Positions 47,771 to 56,811 of a DNA stretch of 64,000 bases are shown here, in pieces. A program made the translations under genes and the position numbers. The stretch is from a virus: positions 1 to 64,000 of the IMG/VR virus record IMGVR_UViG_3300023240_001094, one strand, 5' to 3'. Each line of letters begins with the position of its first letter. The first letter of the stretch is position 1. Under the pieces are notes generated by a model. That model was not told the DNA's origin. It ran no database searches and worked only from the letters and a program-made list of their open reading frames with translations.

Positions 47771-47935
47771 CTTTACGTACCTTTTCTCTCAAAATAGTTA
47801 TTTGGTCGGATGTGAGAAGAGGTAAGACCTGGCGTGCTTTATCATTACTATAAGCATAATATTCCTTGACCACTTCAACATCATTAACCAATTCAGGTTT
47901 GTTCCATTTAGAAAAGCGTTTGCGTTTCCTAACGC
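47754..47935 (-). pseudogene. 62': truncated duplicate of gp62 C-terminus
   Basis: The minus strand reads VRKRKRFSKWNKPELVNDV... and continues to a TAA at 47756-47754. It equals the C-terminal ~58 residues of gp62 and differs only downstream (for example LPLLTSDQITIL versus ISLLTNEQMEVL). No start codon is present; a late promoter TATAAATA abuts the upstream end. At the DNA level 47855-47927 is identical to 48113-48185 (73 bp). Confidence 0.85.
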
Positions 47936-47943
47936 TATTTATA
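47936..47943 (-). promoter_or_regulatory. late promoter motif before gp62 fragment
   Basis: TATAAATA abuts the duplicated gp62 fragment and lies about 170 bp from regA. It may give late transcription of regA, or be a relic of an inserted mobile gene. Confidence 0.5.
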
Positions 47944-48002
47944 CTAATCCAAATTTTAGACCTTTTATGCGAAGATCAGATACCTCTATAATATAAGATA
48001 CT

Positions 48003-48392
48003 TTATTTACGTTTTCCTACTTTACCACCTTTATACACTTTTTCTTTTAACACTTCCATTTGTTCATTCGTTAATAATGAGATTACTTGTCTGGCCTTTT
48101 CATTGGAATATCCATAATATTCCTTGACCACTTCAACATCATTAACCAATTCAGGTTTGTTCCATTTAGAAAAGCGTTTGCGTTTTCGGACAATGTTAAT
48201 TAGAAAATCGTATTGAAGTTTTTTGTCAAGATGGTGGTATATGTTCATCTCATTTGCCATAAGAACCGTGTCATTGAAGTAGGAAAGAGCCCGGTTGACC
48301 ATATACGCCGAATAGCTTTTTTCAGCAAGATCATCTACCATAATATTCTTTTTGGTAGAATTGATAGAGTTTGCATATTCAAATGGGTTCAT
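48003..48392 (-). CDS. 62: clamp loader small subunit (T4 gp62)
   Basis: 129 residues from ATG 48392, directly after the glutaredoxin gene; a longer frame to 48485 would lie within that gene. MNPFEYANSINSTKKNIMVDD, then YSAYMVNRALSYFNDTVLMANEMN and IVRKRKRFSKWNKPE follow gp62 of marine T4-like phages. It is the single delta-like subunit that works with the gp44 ring to load gp45. It is shorter than T4 gp62 (187). Confidence 0.85.
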   Translation of the reverse strand: MNPFEYANSINSTKKNIMVDDLAEKSYSAYMVNRALSYFNDTVLMANEMNIYHHLDKKLQYDFLINIVRKRKRFSKWNKPELVNDVEVVKEYYGYSNEKARQVISLLTNEQMEVLKEKVYKGGKVGKRK

Positions 48393-48393
48393 A

Positions 48394-48666
48394 TTATTCA
48401 ATTCCGCTATCAATGGAAGGCCACAAGATTCGTTCAATGGCTTCTTCAAGTTTAACATGTGTGACTTCTGAGGACCGACCTTCAAAAATGCAAACGTCGT
48501 TATAATACAACTGCGGCATTGTGTTATGTCTATTTGCTTTTACAAAGGCATATGCTTCCTCATTAGATTCTATATTAATCTCAGTATATTGTACATCCCA
48601 CTTATCAAGATTCTTTTTAATTGCCTTACAATAGAAGCACTGGTTTTTTGTGTAGACAGTAAGCAT
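48394..48666 (-). CDS. nrdC: glutaredoxin
   Basis: 90 residues. MLTVYTKNQCFYCKAIKKNL has the C-x-x-C active site, and TMPQLYYNDVCIFEG has the cis-Pro region. C-terminal helix EVTHVKLEEAIERIL. It reduces the phage ribonucleotide reductase. Located between gp62 and the exonuclease, it is unlinked to nrdA/nrdB but may belong to the same expression class. Confidence 0.88.
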   Translation of the reverse strand: MLTVYTKNQCFYCKAIKKNLDKWDVQYTEINIESNEEAYAFVKANRHNTMPQLYYNDVCIFEGRSSEVTHVKLEEAIERILWPSIDSGIE

Positions 48667-48675
48667 ATTCTAATC

Positions 48676-49290
48676 CTAAAATGCGGTGACGGCTTGAATG
48701 ATAGTCTGCATGCGCATTACATCCATAGCAATATCATGGCGAGGATCGTGATGGATAAAATGTTCCTCAAGGCCTTCTGGAATAAAGTTGTTTTTCAAAT
48801 CAGAACCATACGTCAAACCTTCAATAAAGCTGATAGTATCTTTAACTAGCCACCAATCATACGGCGAAGGATATCCAGTTGCCTCCATAAGAGATGATGT
48901 ATAAACGGGATCAAAGGTGTTCCGACGTGTATAAACCTTTTTCAGGTTAGTTGGTTTATTGACAGCAAAGAAGCTATACAAGTCAGCAATCGATTCATCC
49001 ATATCAGATGGCTTAAGTACTGTTCGGGCTTCAGCATTCTGCTTACCCCACCAATCAAGGGTTTCTTTTTGAATCTTCCTGCCGAACGTTTTTACCTGTG
49101 ACTCTACATCAAACTTCATGAACTTACATTTCGAAACAAGTTCATGATATGTATATGGCTGTTCTGAATTAAAACGAACCTCAGCATAGTTAAGTGTAGC
49201 AAGTGATAAAACAACACCATCAGATGGACGTTGAGAAAGTGTTTCGTAATCGTAAATAAGACAATCGTCTAGTCCGTCATAAGCGCTCAT
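48676..49290 (-). CDS. dexA: 3'-5' exonuclease (DexA-like)
   Basis: 204 residues. LIYDYETLSQRPSDGVVLSLA carries the DEDD motif I (D-x-E), and VYTRRNTFDPVYTSSLME and HDPRHDIAMDVMRM provide motifs II and III. The fold is RNase-H-like. T4 DexA degrades host DNA and ssDNA, and the same fold here sits between gp44 and glutaredoxin. A 4-bp overlap links it with gp44. Confidence 0.8.
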   Translation of the reverse strand: MSAYDGLDDCLIYDYETLSQRPSDGVVLSLATLNYAEVRFNSEQPYTYHELVSKCKFMKFDVESQVKTFGRKIQKETLDWWGKQNAEARTVLKPSDMDESIADLYSFFAVNKPTNLKKVYTRRNTFDPVYTSSLMEATGYPSPYDWWLVKDTISFIEGLTYGSDLKNNFIPEGLEEHFIHHDPRHDIAMDVMRMQTIIQAVTAF

Positions 49291-50228
49291 TGTATATTAA
49301 CCTCTGCCATAATTTCAGTCATACACGCAACCAAATTTAGTTCGTGATCGGCAACGAATGCTGCCTTATATTGATAGTCAGCAAGAATAAGAACAAGCTG
49401 TGGAATTGACTGCGGAGCAATCTTTTCATACATGCGATCGTAGATACCACGGATAATAGCCGAAGTATCAAGGTCCATGTTGTTGACAATACACTGCCGC
49501 ATTTTTTTAAAGTCTTTTGCCTTAATAGAAGCAAACAAAGCGTCAAACTGCTCAGAAGAGCCTGATGATGCCGCAGTCATAATAAGCGCGCCGTTGTTTG
49601 AATTACGCTGAACCTCATTAATAACCCGTCGCCAATCTGGTGCATGTTTCATAATAAGTTCGGCAACTTCAGACTTCACATATTCAGTAATACCTTCAGC
49701 TGCAAGAATACCTTCGAGGCGTTCCATAAATTGCATGCATAGGCTTGCCATATCTTTTTTAGTGGTATTAAACTCATATACACCACAGCGAGAATGAAGT
49801 GGTTCAATAATACGATTCTTAAAGTTACACGTTAGAATGAATCGGCAGTTATCAGAAAATTGCTCGATAAAACCACGTAGCGCAGGCTGGGTTGACTGCG
49901 CGTTAAGGTAATCAGCTTCGTCAAGAATAACAACTTTGTAGCCACCGGAAAATGAAACCGTAGATGCAAACTGCTTAATCTTACCACGAAGAGTTTCGAT
50001 ATTACCTTCCTCAGAACCATTAATTACAATATAATCAAGTTCGAGTTCATTACACAGAGCCTTTGCTACTGTGGTTTTACCAAGCCCGGCAGTACCAGTA
50101 AAAAGCATATTCTGCAATTCACCAGTTTCTACCATTGACTGAAATGTATTCTTCAAGGAGATAGGAAGAATGGTTTCAGCTACTGTTTTTGGGCGATATT
50201 TTTCTACCCACAAGAAGTCTTTAGACAT
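49287..50228 (-). CDS. 44: clamp loader large subunit (T4 gp44)
   Basis: 313 residues. AAA+ motifs are Walker A FTGTAGLGKTTVAKAL, Walker B VVILDEADYL, sensor 1 FILTCNFKNRI and the SRC arginine-finger HSRCGVYEF. Four copies with gp62 load gp45. N-terminal WVEKYRPKTVAETILP is characteristic. Confidence 0.96.
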   Translation of the reverse strand: MSKDFLWVEKYRPKTVAETILPISLKNTFQSMVETGELQNMLFTGTAGLGKTTVAKALCNELELDYIVINGSEEGNIETLRGKIKQFASTVSFSGGYKVVILDEADYLNAQSTQPALRGFIEQFSDNCRFILTCNFKNRIIEPLHSRCGVYEFNTTKKDMASLCMQFMERLEGILAAEGITEYVKSEVAELIMKHAPDWRRVINEVQRNSNNGALIMTAASSGSSEQFDALFASIKAKDFKKMRQCIVNNMDLDTSAIIRGIYDRMYEKIAPQSIPQLVLILADYQYKAAFVADHELNLVACMTEIMAEVNIQ

Positions 50229-50253
50229 ATTTACTCCGGTTCAATTGAGTTTC

Positions 50254-50282
50254 ATTATATAAGGGATGGAGTTGAATGTACA
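50254..50282 (-). promoter_or_regulatory. sigma70-like phage promoter for gp44
   Basis: TGTACA (50282-50277), 17 bp, TATAAT (50259-50254), 26 bp before the gp44 start. Confidence 0.85.
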
Positions 50283-50289
50283 TATAAAC

Positions 50290-50481
50290 TTATGATTCAG
50301 CTGATTCCACGGCTGCTTGTTCACCAAGCGCAATAAGTTGCACACACTGGTCTCGCAATTGACCGATAGTTGTTAGTTCTTCACCGCGAAAGCCGCCGCG
50401 CTGTACTACAGTATCAATCACGGCCATTGTGCTTCGTGCGACGCGAGACGAGATTTCATTGATTTGTGTTTGGTTAGACAT
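50290..50481 (-). CDS. small conserved phage protein, 63 aa
   Basis: MSNQTQINEISSRVARSTMA then VQRGGFRGEELTTIGQLRDQ and ALGEQAAVESAES. Helical. A similar short protein lies between gp45 and gp44 in marine T4-like phages. It starts 2 bp after the end of gp45. Function unknown. Confidence 0.65.
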   Translation of the reverse strand: MSNQTQINEISSRVARSTMAVIDTVVQRGGFRGEELTTIGQLRDQCVQLIALGEQAAVESAES

Positions 50482-50483
50482 TA

Positions 50484-51173
50484 TTAAGCTCCGTATGTTG
50501 ATGATTTTTCAAGTGAGATCCAGTATGTGGCATCACGCTCATCATGTGTAAATTTGGACATAAGTTTCGAAGAGATACCAACCTGATAATCGCCTGGAAG
50601 AATTTTGAGGTTAGCAATATTGAGAATAAGATTAAATTGCTCATGCTCATAAGTTCCTGCAACATCGATAGTAAAGGTATTTGATGTGGCATTCTCTGGA
50701 TCAAATACGGTAAGAGCAACGGCACCGTCGGAAGCAGTAACTGATACTGATGTATGACCAAGGGCTGATGCAGCACGTTTTACACGGTTCAAGGTGTCTT
50801 GATCTAGTGTGAAGTTAACCTCAAAGTTATCCATTGCCATAGCTTTAGACAGCATGATTTCAGCTGGAGATGTAAGCATATCAGTGTCAGTAAAGAAGTA
50901 CTTAATCTTTGAACGTCCGCTTGTATCACCAACAACAGCAAATTTTTCATCGATTTTAAGAACTGGCTCATCAACCAAAGAAAGAACACTCAAGAATTCA
51001 CTGAGATCATAGACACCAAATTCTTGAGGGAACGTTGAATCGACCTCAACACTCGCAAGGATATTGCGGGCTTCAGAGATAGTACTAACACGATTACCTG
51101 TGTTAAATACCATGTTAGAGTTAATGCCTGAAAAGTTCTTCAGGACTTGACTTGTATAATCGGTTAGTTTCAT
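50484..51173 (-). CDS. 45: sliding clamp (T4 gp45)
   Basis: 229 residues, like T4 gp45 (228). MKLTDYTSQVLKNFSGINSNMVF is the family N-terminus. VLKIDEKFAVVGDTSGRSKIKYFF, then IDVAGTYEHEQFNLILNIANLKILPG, are core strands. It forms a trimeric ring, tethers gp43 and activates late transcription with gp55. Its binding pocket should take the DIFG-type tails described in the findings. Confidence 0.95.
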   Translation of the reverse strand: MKLTDYTSQVLKNFSGINSNMVFNTGNRVSTISEARNILASVEVDSTFPQEFGVYDLSEFLSVLSLVDEPVLKIDEKFAVVGDTSGRSKIKYFFTDTDMLTSPAEIMLSKAMAMDNFEVNFTLDQDTLNRVKRAASALGHTSVSVTASDGAVALTVFDPENATSNTFTIDVAGTYEHEQFNLILNIANLKILPGDYQVGISSKLMSKFTHDERDATYWISLEKSSTYGA

Positions 51174-51199
51174 GTCATTTTCCTATTCATTATATGGCT

Positions 51200-51228
51200 A
51201 TTATAAAACATATTACGCAGCTTGTAAA
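51200..51228 (-). promoter_or_regulatory. sigma70-like phage promoter for gp45
   Basis: TTTACA (51228-51223), 17 bp, TATAAT (51205-51200), overlapping the last codons of gp46. Confidence 0.8.
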
Positions 51229-52949
51229 CTAAAATCTTTCATCTTACTGAAGTTTTTATCCTTATAGAACTCAAGCTTGTTCTTAAATTTACCCTCGAGG
51301 ATTTCACCCTTATGTGAGATAACAAAAACGTTGGTATCGTCACCAAGAGTATAAAGGATTTTCATGAGGTTATCAACACCATCATGGTCAAGTGACGAGT
51401 CAAACGTTTCATCCAATACCAAAAGATTTGTCGCGACAGAGTTTTTCATCTTTGCGATTTGGCGCCATGTAAATAGTAGTGCCAAATCGATACGCTGCTT
51501 TTCACCTTCAGAAAATGATGCATATGAAAATGCGTCGCGGTGACGCGATCTGATAGTTTCTTGAAATGCTTCATCGAGGTTAAAGTGAACAAAGAAATCA
51601 AGCACCTGCAAATATTGGTTCACAAGGTTATTGATAATAGGAACGTATTGTTTAATTACCTTTGTTTTAATACCAGTGTCCTTAAGCATTTCTCCCATAA
51701 CAGAGTTGTAAGAAGACTCTTCATTAAAGATAAGTCTCTGCTCCATAAGGCTGTTTTGATCTGTTTTCATCACAGTTAGCTCATCGTTGGCATTTCCTAA
51801 ATCACCGGTTCTACCTTCAAGTCTACCAATATCGCTATTAAGAGATGCAATGTTTCCATGCAGGCGGGTAATTGATTGATTGTTGACATTAATTTCAGAC
51901 TGGCGTTCACGGATAAGCTCAGATGCCTCAGTAAATTCCTTAATGCTTTTTTCAATATCACCTGCTTGATTTTGAATCTCGTTGAGAGCATCGTTAAGTT
52001 TGACTGCACGTGTCTTTGCCATTGTCAACTTAGATTTGCGTAAATCTTCTTCAATAGGTTGAGTGCATGTCGGGCAATCGTTATTTTCCTCATAGAATTT
52101 AGCATCAGTTACCACACCCTTGATTTCTGATGTGAACTGTGACTTATAATTAAGTAGCGCCTGGCGTTTGTTCAAAGATGTTGAAAGACCCTCTTGCGTT
52201 TTTACACTATGTGCTTCAATGAAAGTACTAAGCATTGAGCTTTCTTCCTGGATCTGTTTAATTTCAGATTCACATTCAGAAATCTGTGCATGCTTTGCTT
52301 TAATTTCCTCGTCATTCATCTCTGTGATATCACGGATGTACTTTTTCTGTGAGTCGATTTGATTGCGCTTAATGTCAAGCTTATAAGCAATATCCTTCAA
52401 CTTTTCTTTTAAGATAGAATTTTTCTCTTTAATAAGTGAATTCATCTTAGAGAAAACATTAATATCAAGAAGGTCTTCAATAACATCACGGCGGTGCTGT
52501 GCGGATAACTGCATGAAGGGAATAAAACTACTACTTCCTAACACAACAATTTGGTGAAAGGATTTATGGTTTAGCTTAATAATATTCTGCTCAAGAAGCT
52601 TCTGATATTCCTTGGCATGAGAGTCTTGATTAATCATATTGCCATTTTTCCAAATCTCAAAAAGATTTGGCTTAAGACCACGTGTAACCTTGTATTCAGT
52701 TTTACCAACACTGAACGCAATTTCAACAACACACTGTTTGTTATTAATACTATTGACCAACTGAGGCTTGTTGATATTTCTATGTGGTTTACCAAACAGA
52801 GCAAAGGACATTGCATCAAGCATGGTGGATTTACCAGCGCCGTTATGACCGACGATTAGGGTAGACTTTGCGTTTGTTAGGTCAATCTCAGTGAAGTCAT
52901 TACCGGTAGACATAAAGTTTTTCCAGCGAAGAGTTTTAAAATATATCAT
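51213..52949 (-). CDS. 46: recombination endonuclease subunit gp46 (Rad50-like)
   Basis: 578 residues. Walker A LIVGHNGAGKSTMLDAMSFALFG, long coiled coils with the zinc hook DCPTCTQP, then the signature FSEGEKQRIDLALLF, and Walker B LLVLDETFDSSLD. With gp47 it resects double-strand ends for recombination-dependent replication. Overlaps gp47 by 4 bp. Confidence 0.97.
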   Translation of the reverse strand: MIYFKTLRWKNFMSTGNDFTEIDLTNAKSTLIVGHNGAGKSTMLDAMSFALFGKPHRNINKPQLVNSINNKQCVVEIAFSVGKTEYKVTRGLKPNLFEIWKNGNMINQDSHAKEYQKLLEQNIIKLNHKSFHQIVVLGSSSFIPFMQLSAQHRRDVIEDLLDINVFSKMNSLIKEKNSILKEKLKDIAYKLDIKRNQIDSQKKYIRDITEMNDEEIKAKHAQISECESEIKQIQEESSMLSTFIEAHSVKTQEGLSTSLNKRQALLNYKSQFTSEIKGVVTDAKFYEENNDCPTCTQPIEEDLRKSKLTMAKTRAVKLNDALNEIQNQAGDIEKSIKEFTEASELIRERQSEINVNNQSITRLHGNIASLNSDIGRLEGRTGDLGNANDELTVMKTDQNSLMEQRLIFNEESSYNSVMGEMLKDTGIKTKVIKQYVPIINNLVNQYLQVLDFFVHFNLDEAFQETIRSRHRDAFSYASFSEGEKQRIDLALLFTWRQIAKMKNSVATNLLVLDETFDSSLDHDGVDNLMKILYTLGDDTNVFVISHKGEILEGKFKNKLEFYKDKNFSKMKDFSLQAA

Positions 52950-54007
52950 GCGATTTCCAAAGCCTGTGCTTCGATAAGCAAGTTGCGCATCGAAACTTTC
53001 AATTTATCTTTATCCAAATCAGTGTCCACAGCGTCAACATAACTATCGAGAAGTTCAGTGGTATCCTCGACAGATACTGACTCATCCTCCACGTTTTCAC
53101 CAAGAAACTCGTTAAAGTTTTCAGCGATTTTGAGTTCGTAAACCTTCATTGATTGTATTCTATCAATAAATCTATCGAATGTAAATAGATCATTCTTGTT
53201 AATCACAACAACCTTTACAAATTTGTTATTGAGGTGATTGACATCATAAGCGCTATAATCAATATTACTGTCATCATAATTAATTTTTTCAAACAGTGTG
53301 TGTGGATTTCTTACAGCCGTAAGTTCACGCGTAGATGTATCAAGGACGTGGAAATGTTTTGGATCGTGAGCATCAGACCATGTGAATTCTAACTGAGTAC
53401 CTAAATACCTGATGTTATCTTTTTCTGATGCCGTATGAAAGTGACCAGAAATAACCTGCTCAAACCGACTAAATAATTTGTGATCCATACCACTATGTGA
53501 TTGAACACCCTTAAGAACATCAAATCCAGCGAATTCGAGGTGACCGGAAAGCCAATCAGCCTTACATGTCTCAATGAATTGAATTGATTTTGTGTAGTTC
53601 TCTTGGTTAACCCATGGAAGCATGGCCATGTTGAAACCGTTAAGATTCAATACAGTTGGTTCCATATGAATAGTGACTTCGCCCATATAATGACCGAGCA
53701 GCTCTTTCAATGCGTTTAGATCATTTGTGTTCTTATAAAACACATCATGATTGCCAGGAATTATATCCATATGAATATGATGCTTGCGAAGTTTGTCCAA
53801 AAAAGACTTACGGAAAGAATGGAGAGACTTAAAATTGATAAACTTACGGTTATCAAAAACATCACCAAGATGGAGAATACGCTTAATATCATTTTCAATA
53901 AGATAGGGAAAGAAAATATCATTATAAAACAGATCAGCGTTATCCCCAAAAATATTAGATGAGTTTCGAACGCCGCAGTGTGTATCATTTAAAATAGCAA
54001 TTTTCAT
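52946..54007 (-). CDS. 47: recombination endonuclease subunit gp47 (Mre11-like)
   Basis: 353 residues from ATG 54007, chosen because it begins the phosphodiesterase motif MKIAILNDTHCG and follows gp55 directly. HLGDVFDNRKF, IIPGNHDVFYK and ISGHFHTASEK give the metal sites. It is the nuclease partner of gp46. Confidence 0.96.
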   Translation of the reverse strand: MKIAILNDTHCGVRNSSNIFGDNADLFYNDIFFPYLIENDIKRILHLGDVFDNRKFINFKSLHSFRKSFLDKLRKHHIHMDIIPGNHDVFYKNTNDLNALKELLGHYMGEVTIHMEPTVLNLNGFNMAMLPWVNQENYTKSIQFIETCKADWLSGHLEFAGFDVLKGVQSHSGMDHKLFSRFEQVISGHFHTASEKDNIRYLGTQLEFTWSDAHDPKHFHVLDTSTRELTAVRNPHTLFEKINYDDSNIDYSAYDVNHLNNKFVKVVVINKNDLFTFDRFIDRIQSMKVYELKIAENFNEFLGENVEDESVSVEDTTELLDSYVDAVDTDLDKDKLKVSMRNLLIEAQALEIA

Positions 54008-54008
54008 A

Positions 54009-54647
54009 TTATTCACCAAATATATCGCTGAGATCAGAATCACCTGAATTTATAATTTTAGGATTTTTTTTCTTTGTCTTGGACTTTTCTTTCTTGGCAA
54101 ATGATTTTACTTCAGTATCAAATTCCTTTACCTTGTCAATTCGATTTTTTAGCATACCAATAAAGCCGGCGCCAGCAATAGTGCTCATTTCACTACCATT
54201 CGTGTTGTCAAGGAATTCGCTAATATCAGCCTGAGAGATATACTTGGTCTTGATATCTTGTTGTTTCTTTTCCTTGGCGATACGTCGAAGGAATGCATAC
54301 CAGCAGATTTGCGTAAAGTATGAAAATGCGTTTGGATTTCCACTACGAGTTGCTGCTTCAAGATTATAGTTCATAATGGCCTTTAGACAATTTTCAACAC
54401 CATCCATTACCATTTCTTCACGATATGTGTAACGAATAAAGTTGCCTTTATGCGAAAGGCCTTCAGCAATTTTAAGGAATGACTGTGCAATATAATCAGT
54501 GACTACAGGAAGCTTAACACCAGAGGCTTCTGCTTCCTTAACTGTTTCATAAGGAACACAGGCTTCCCTTACGACTTTAACATATTCAACAACAGCAAGA
54601 CTGAACTCTTTGTTGTTGACATAATGAGGTTTATCTCTTGGTTTCAT
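54009..54647 (-). CDS. 55: late sigma factor gp55
   Basis: 212 residues. KPRDKPHYVNNKEFSLAVVEYVK, then YIAQSFLKIAEGLSHKGNFIRYTYREEMVMDGVENCLKAI (region 2-like) and FSYFTQICWYAFLRRI are the divergent sigma core. The C-terminus SDLSDIFGE is the clamp-binding tail. It directs RNA polymerase to TATAAATA promoters, of which this window has several. Confidence 0.93.
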   Translation of the reverse strand: MKPRDKPHYVNNKEFSLAVVEYVKVVREACVPYETVKEAEASGVKLPVVTDYIAQSFLKIAEGLSHKGNFIRYTYREEMVMDGVENCLKAIMNYNLEAATRSGNPNAFSYFTQICWYAFLRRIAKEKKQQDIKTKYISQADISEFLDNTNGSEMSTIAGAGFIGMLKNRIDKVKEFDTEVKSFAKKEKSKTKKKNPKIINSGDSDLSDIFGE

Positions 54648-54678
54648 AGTAAATTGTTACTCCTAGAATATATTTCTA

Positions 54679-54707
54679 ATTATAAATCAGATCTGAGGGA
54701 ATGTACA
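54679..54707 (-). promoter_or_regulatory. sigma70-like phage promoter for gp55
   Basis: TGTACA (54707-54702), 17 bp, TATAAT (54684-54679), 31 bp before the gp55 start. Confidence 0.85.
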
Positions 54708-54743
54708 CAGCAAGATTAATTGTATATTTGCGTGATTAGGGGG

Positions 54744-54792
54744 TGTACAAGGTGTGGAAACCTTGGTATAATAAAAGAGGCTTTATGGTTGG
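54744..54792 (+). promoter_or_regulatory. promoter plus conserved leader, copy 3, antisense orientation
   Basis: TGTACA (54744-54749), 17 bp, TATAAT (54767-54772), then AAAAGAGGCTTTATGGTTGG and GGGTAGATACTAG. The tiny frame is MVGGRY. It reads into the 3' end of the minus-strand gene at 54802, so it would make antisense RNA to uvsW-region genes, unless a transcript ends soon. Confidence 0.7.
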
Positions 54793-54801
54793 GGGTAGAT
54801 A

Positions 54802-55239
54802 CTAGTGTAGCTTATTCTTTGGATTGAACTTAAGCACGTTAGTATCATCTGGTGTATCATCTAAATCATTAACACTACTATCTATATCATCTGGTGTATC
54901 ATCTAAATCATTAACACTACTATCTATATCATCTTCTTCATCAGCTTTATTCTGTTCAACATGTGTCTCATATTGATCAATAACTTTACGGTCAGGAATG
55001 GCAGAACATATTACAGCACCAGATTGTAATATCATTACTTTGTTTGATTCGTACTGGTGCATCATAAATGGTCTAAAGGTATAAAACCTTACCTGATTTT
55101 CAAAGTCTTCTGTTGATACCAAAGCATATGCGGATTTGATTATAATAATTTCTTCATCAAATTCGTTAATCTCAATATCAATAACATCACATAGGATTTC
55201 TTCACCAGTGATAAGCTTTAGTTGTTTTACATTCATCAT
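54802..55239 (-). CDS. conserved phage protein with tandem repeat, LSm-like head
   Basis: 145 residues. MMNVKQLKLITGEEILCDVI resembles the Sm-like beta barrel found beside uvsW in marine T4-like phages. The C-terminal half is acidic and holds two 14-residue copies of DDIDSSVNDLDDTP (DNA 54844-54927, two exact 42-bp units). The repeats should be disordered and can change in number by slippage. It overlaps uvsW by 4 bp. Confidence 0.65.
   Translation of the reverse strand: MMNVKQLKLITGEEILCDVIDIEINEFDEEIIIIKSAYALVSTEDFENQVRFYTFRPFMMHQYESNKVMILQSGAVICSAIPDRKVIDQYETHVEQNKADEEDDIDSSVNDLDDTPDDIDSSVNDLDDTPDDTNVLKFNPKNKLH
54844..54927. repeat. 42-bp tandem repeat, two copies
   Basis: Units 54844-54885 and 54886-54927 are identical (each starts atcatctggtgtatcatc). 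They lie within the coding sequence and keep frame (14 codons). Confidence 0.95.
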
Positions 55240-56738
55240 TTTATATCTATCTCATAAATTTTATAATCAAATTCCTGTTTAGCGTACATTTTAATGCGCT
55301 CACCGGAATGCTCTAACGTGTAGTTTCTTTTTCCGTGCCAATGTAGGTCGTCAGCAATGTCGAATAGTTTAGCTACTGATCCATCATCTGATTTTCTGAG
55401 TGTTCGTCCGATTGATTGGAGCACTCTGATTTGAGACTTGGATGGGGATGCAAATATGATATTATGCAAATTACGAATATTAATCCCAGTGGAAAAAGTG
55501 CCAAGACTAGCAACAATGATAGCATTCTTTTGTGTCTCCACGATTTTACGGATAGCTTCTCTAACCGATGTGTCAGTCTCGCCTGATACAAAGAACACTT
55601 TGCGCTTTTCGTGTGCCTTAGCTCTGATCTGTTCGAATAGTGGTTTTCCGTGCTTTTCTACAAAATTGAATAGAACGAGTGTGTTTCCATTAAGGTCCAA
55701 AGCAAGATTCGATATAAGCTTATTACGGCCTTCATGTTTTACAATATAGTCAAGTTCTGCTTGATATGTTTGTTTACCCCATGCCTGTCTAATATCCTCT
55801 GGATATTTAAGGAGTAAAACACTAATTTTTAGTTTAGAAAGCGTATTCTCATCTTGCAGTTTCTTTGTGGTCGTTACATTATATATCTTTCCAAAAAGCC
55901 CCTGCAGAACCAATTCGTGGGTTTGTGATCCATCGAGCGTACCTGTTGTACCCCACCTGTATTCGGCTTCTTTACATTTATCCATAATTGTTGTGAGTGA
56001 TTTAGATTTAAAGCCATGACATTCATCACCAATGACGGCACCAAATTGCTCAAACCATTGTGGCGGAAGTTTGTATATTGACTGCCAAGTTGAAATGATG
56101 ATTTCTTTGTCAGTGTTTTTATCTCGTCCAGAATAAATACGGTGGACGCAGTCTTCGGCTGGCATTCCATAGTCTGCGAAGTCGTTGTACATTTGTTCAA
56201 CAAGTGACGTTGTTGGGACAATAACCAAGACTTTCCTGTTTGCCTTCCGTAAGTCCGAAAGATATTTTTGAGCGAGTGTGTAGATGATAAGAGATTTTCC
56301 AGAACCTGTTGGTGAGATAAGGACAGCTCTTTTTCTGTGAAGTGCTTCACAAATTGCGTCAAACTGGTAGTCTCGTATTCCAATAGGTTTACCTCTTGAT
56401 TGTAAGTCTAAATTATCTATGAATAGTTTTATATCTTCTGGATTAATATTAACCAGAGCATCAGGTCGCCCGTAGTAGTTGTTGTGCTCAACCTCAATTT
56501 TATATTCACGTGGACGTGCGAACTCAGCAAGGAAAGGATACAATCCAATAGGTAGCTCAAGTTTGTGTATGTTAAATAGACGGATTTTTCCGTCCCACAC
56601 TTTATTTTTATACGCCGGCATAAACTTATATCCAGGAACAAAAAACGAAAAGAAATCACTTAACTCATTCGCGATTCCGTAATCGCATGAGATGTGCATC
56701 ATAGAGTGGTTTTTATTTTGTACTTTAATTATATCCAT
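55236..56738 (-). CDS. uvsW: DNA/RNA helicase UvsW
   Basis: 500 residues, T4-like length. Walker A LISPTGSGKSLIIYTLA, Walker B GAVIGDECHGFK, STGINI and QSIGRTLRKSDDG are the superfamily 2 motifs. N-terminal DFFSFFVPGYKFMPAYKNKVWDGKIRLFN is the UvsW DNA-binding domain. It unwinds R-loops and helps move replication forks late in infection. Confidence 0.95.
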   Translation of the reverse strand: MDIIKVQNKNHSMMHISCDYGIANELSDFFSFFVPGYKFMPAYKNKVWDGKIRLFNIHKLELPIGLYPFLAEFARPREYKIEVEHNNYYGRPDALVNINPEDIKLFIDNLDLQSRGKPIGIRDYQFDAICEALHRKRAVLISPTGSGKSLIIYTLAQKYLSDLRKANRKVLVIVPTTSLVEQMYNDFADYGMPAEDCVHRIYSGRDKNTDKEIIISTWQSIYKLPPQWFEQFGAVIGDECHGFKSKSLTTIMDKCKEAEYRWGTTGTLDGSQTHELVLQGLFGKIYNVTTTKKLQDENTLSKLKISVLLLKYPEDIRQAWGKQTYQAELDYIVKHEGRNKLISNLALDLNGNTLVLFNFVEKHGKPLFEQIRAKAHEKRKVFFVSGETDTSVREAIRKIVETQKNAIIVASLGTFSTGINIRNLHNIIFASPSKSQIRVLQSIGRTLRKSDDGSVAKLFDIADDLHWHGKRNYTLEHSGERIKMYAKQEFDYKIYEIDIK

Positions 56739-56765
56739 GATTCTATATATACGTCAATAGAAACA

Positions 56766-56792
56766 ACATTAGGGCACTGAATGCCCTAATGT
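56766..56792 (-). terminator. Rho-independent terminator after uvsY
   Basis: ACATTAGGGCA-TTCAG-TGCCCTAATGT stem (11 bp) followed by TGTTTCT on the minus strand. Confidence 0.85.
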
Positions 56793-56811
56793 GATACAAT
56801 GATTTTAGTGA

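Noticed and set aside
54844-54927. Direct repeats considered as CRISPR
   Set aside because: Two adjacent copies without spacers, in frame within a gene; a tandem duplication.
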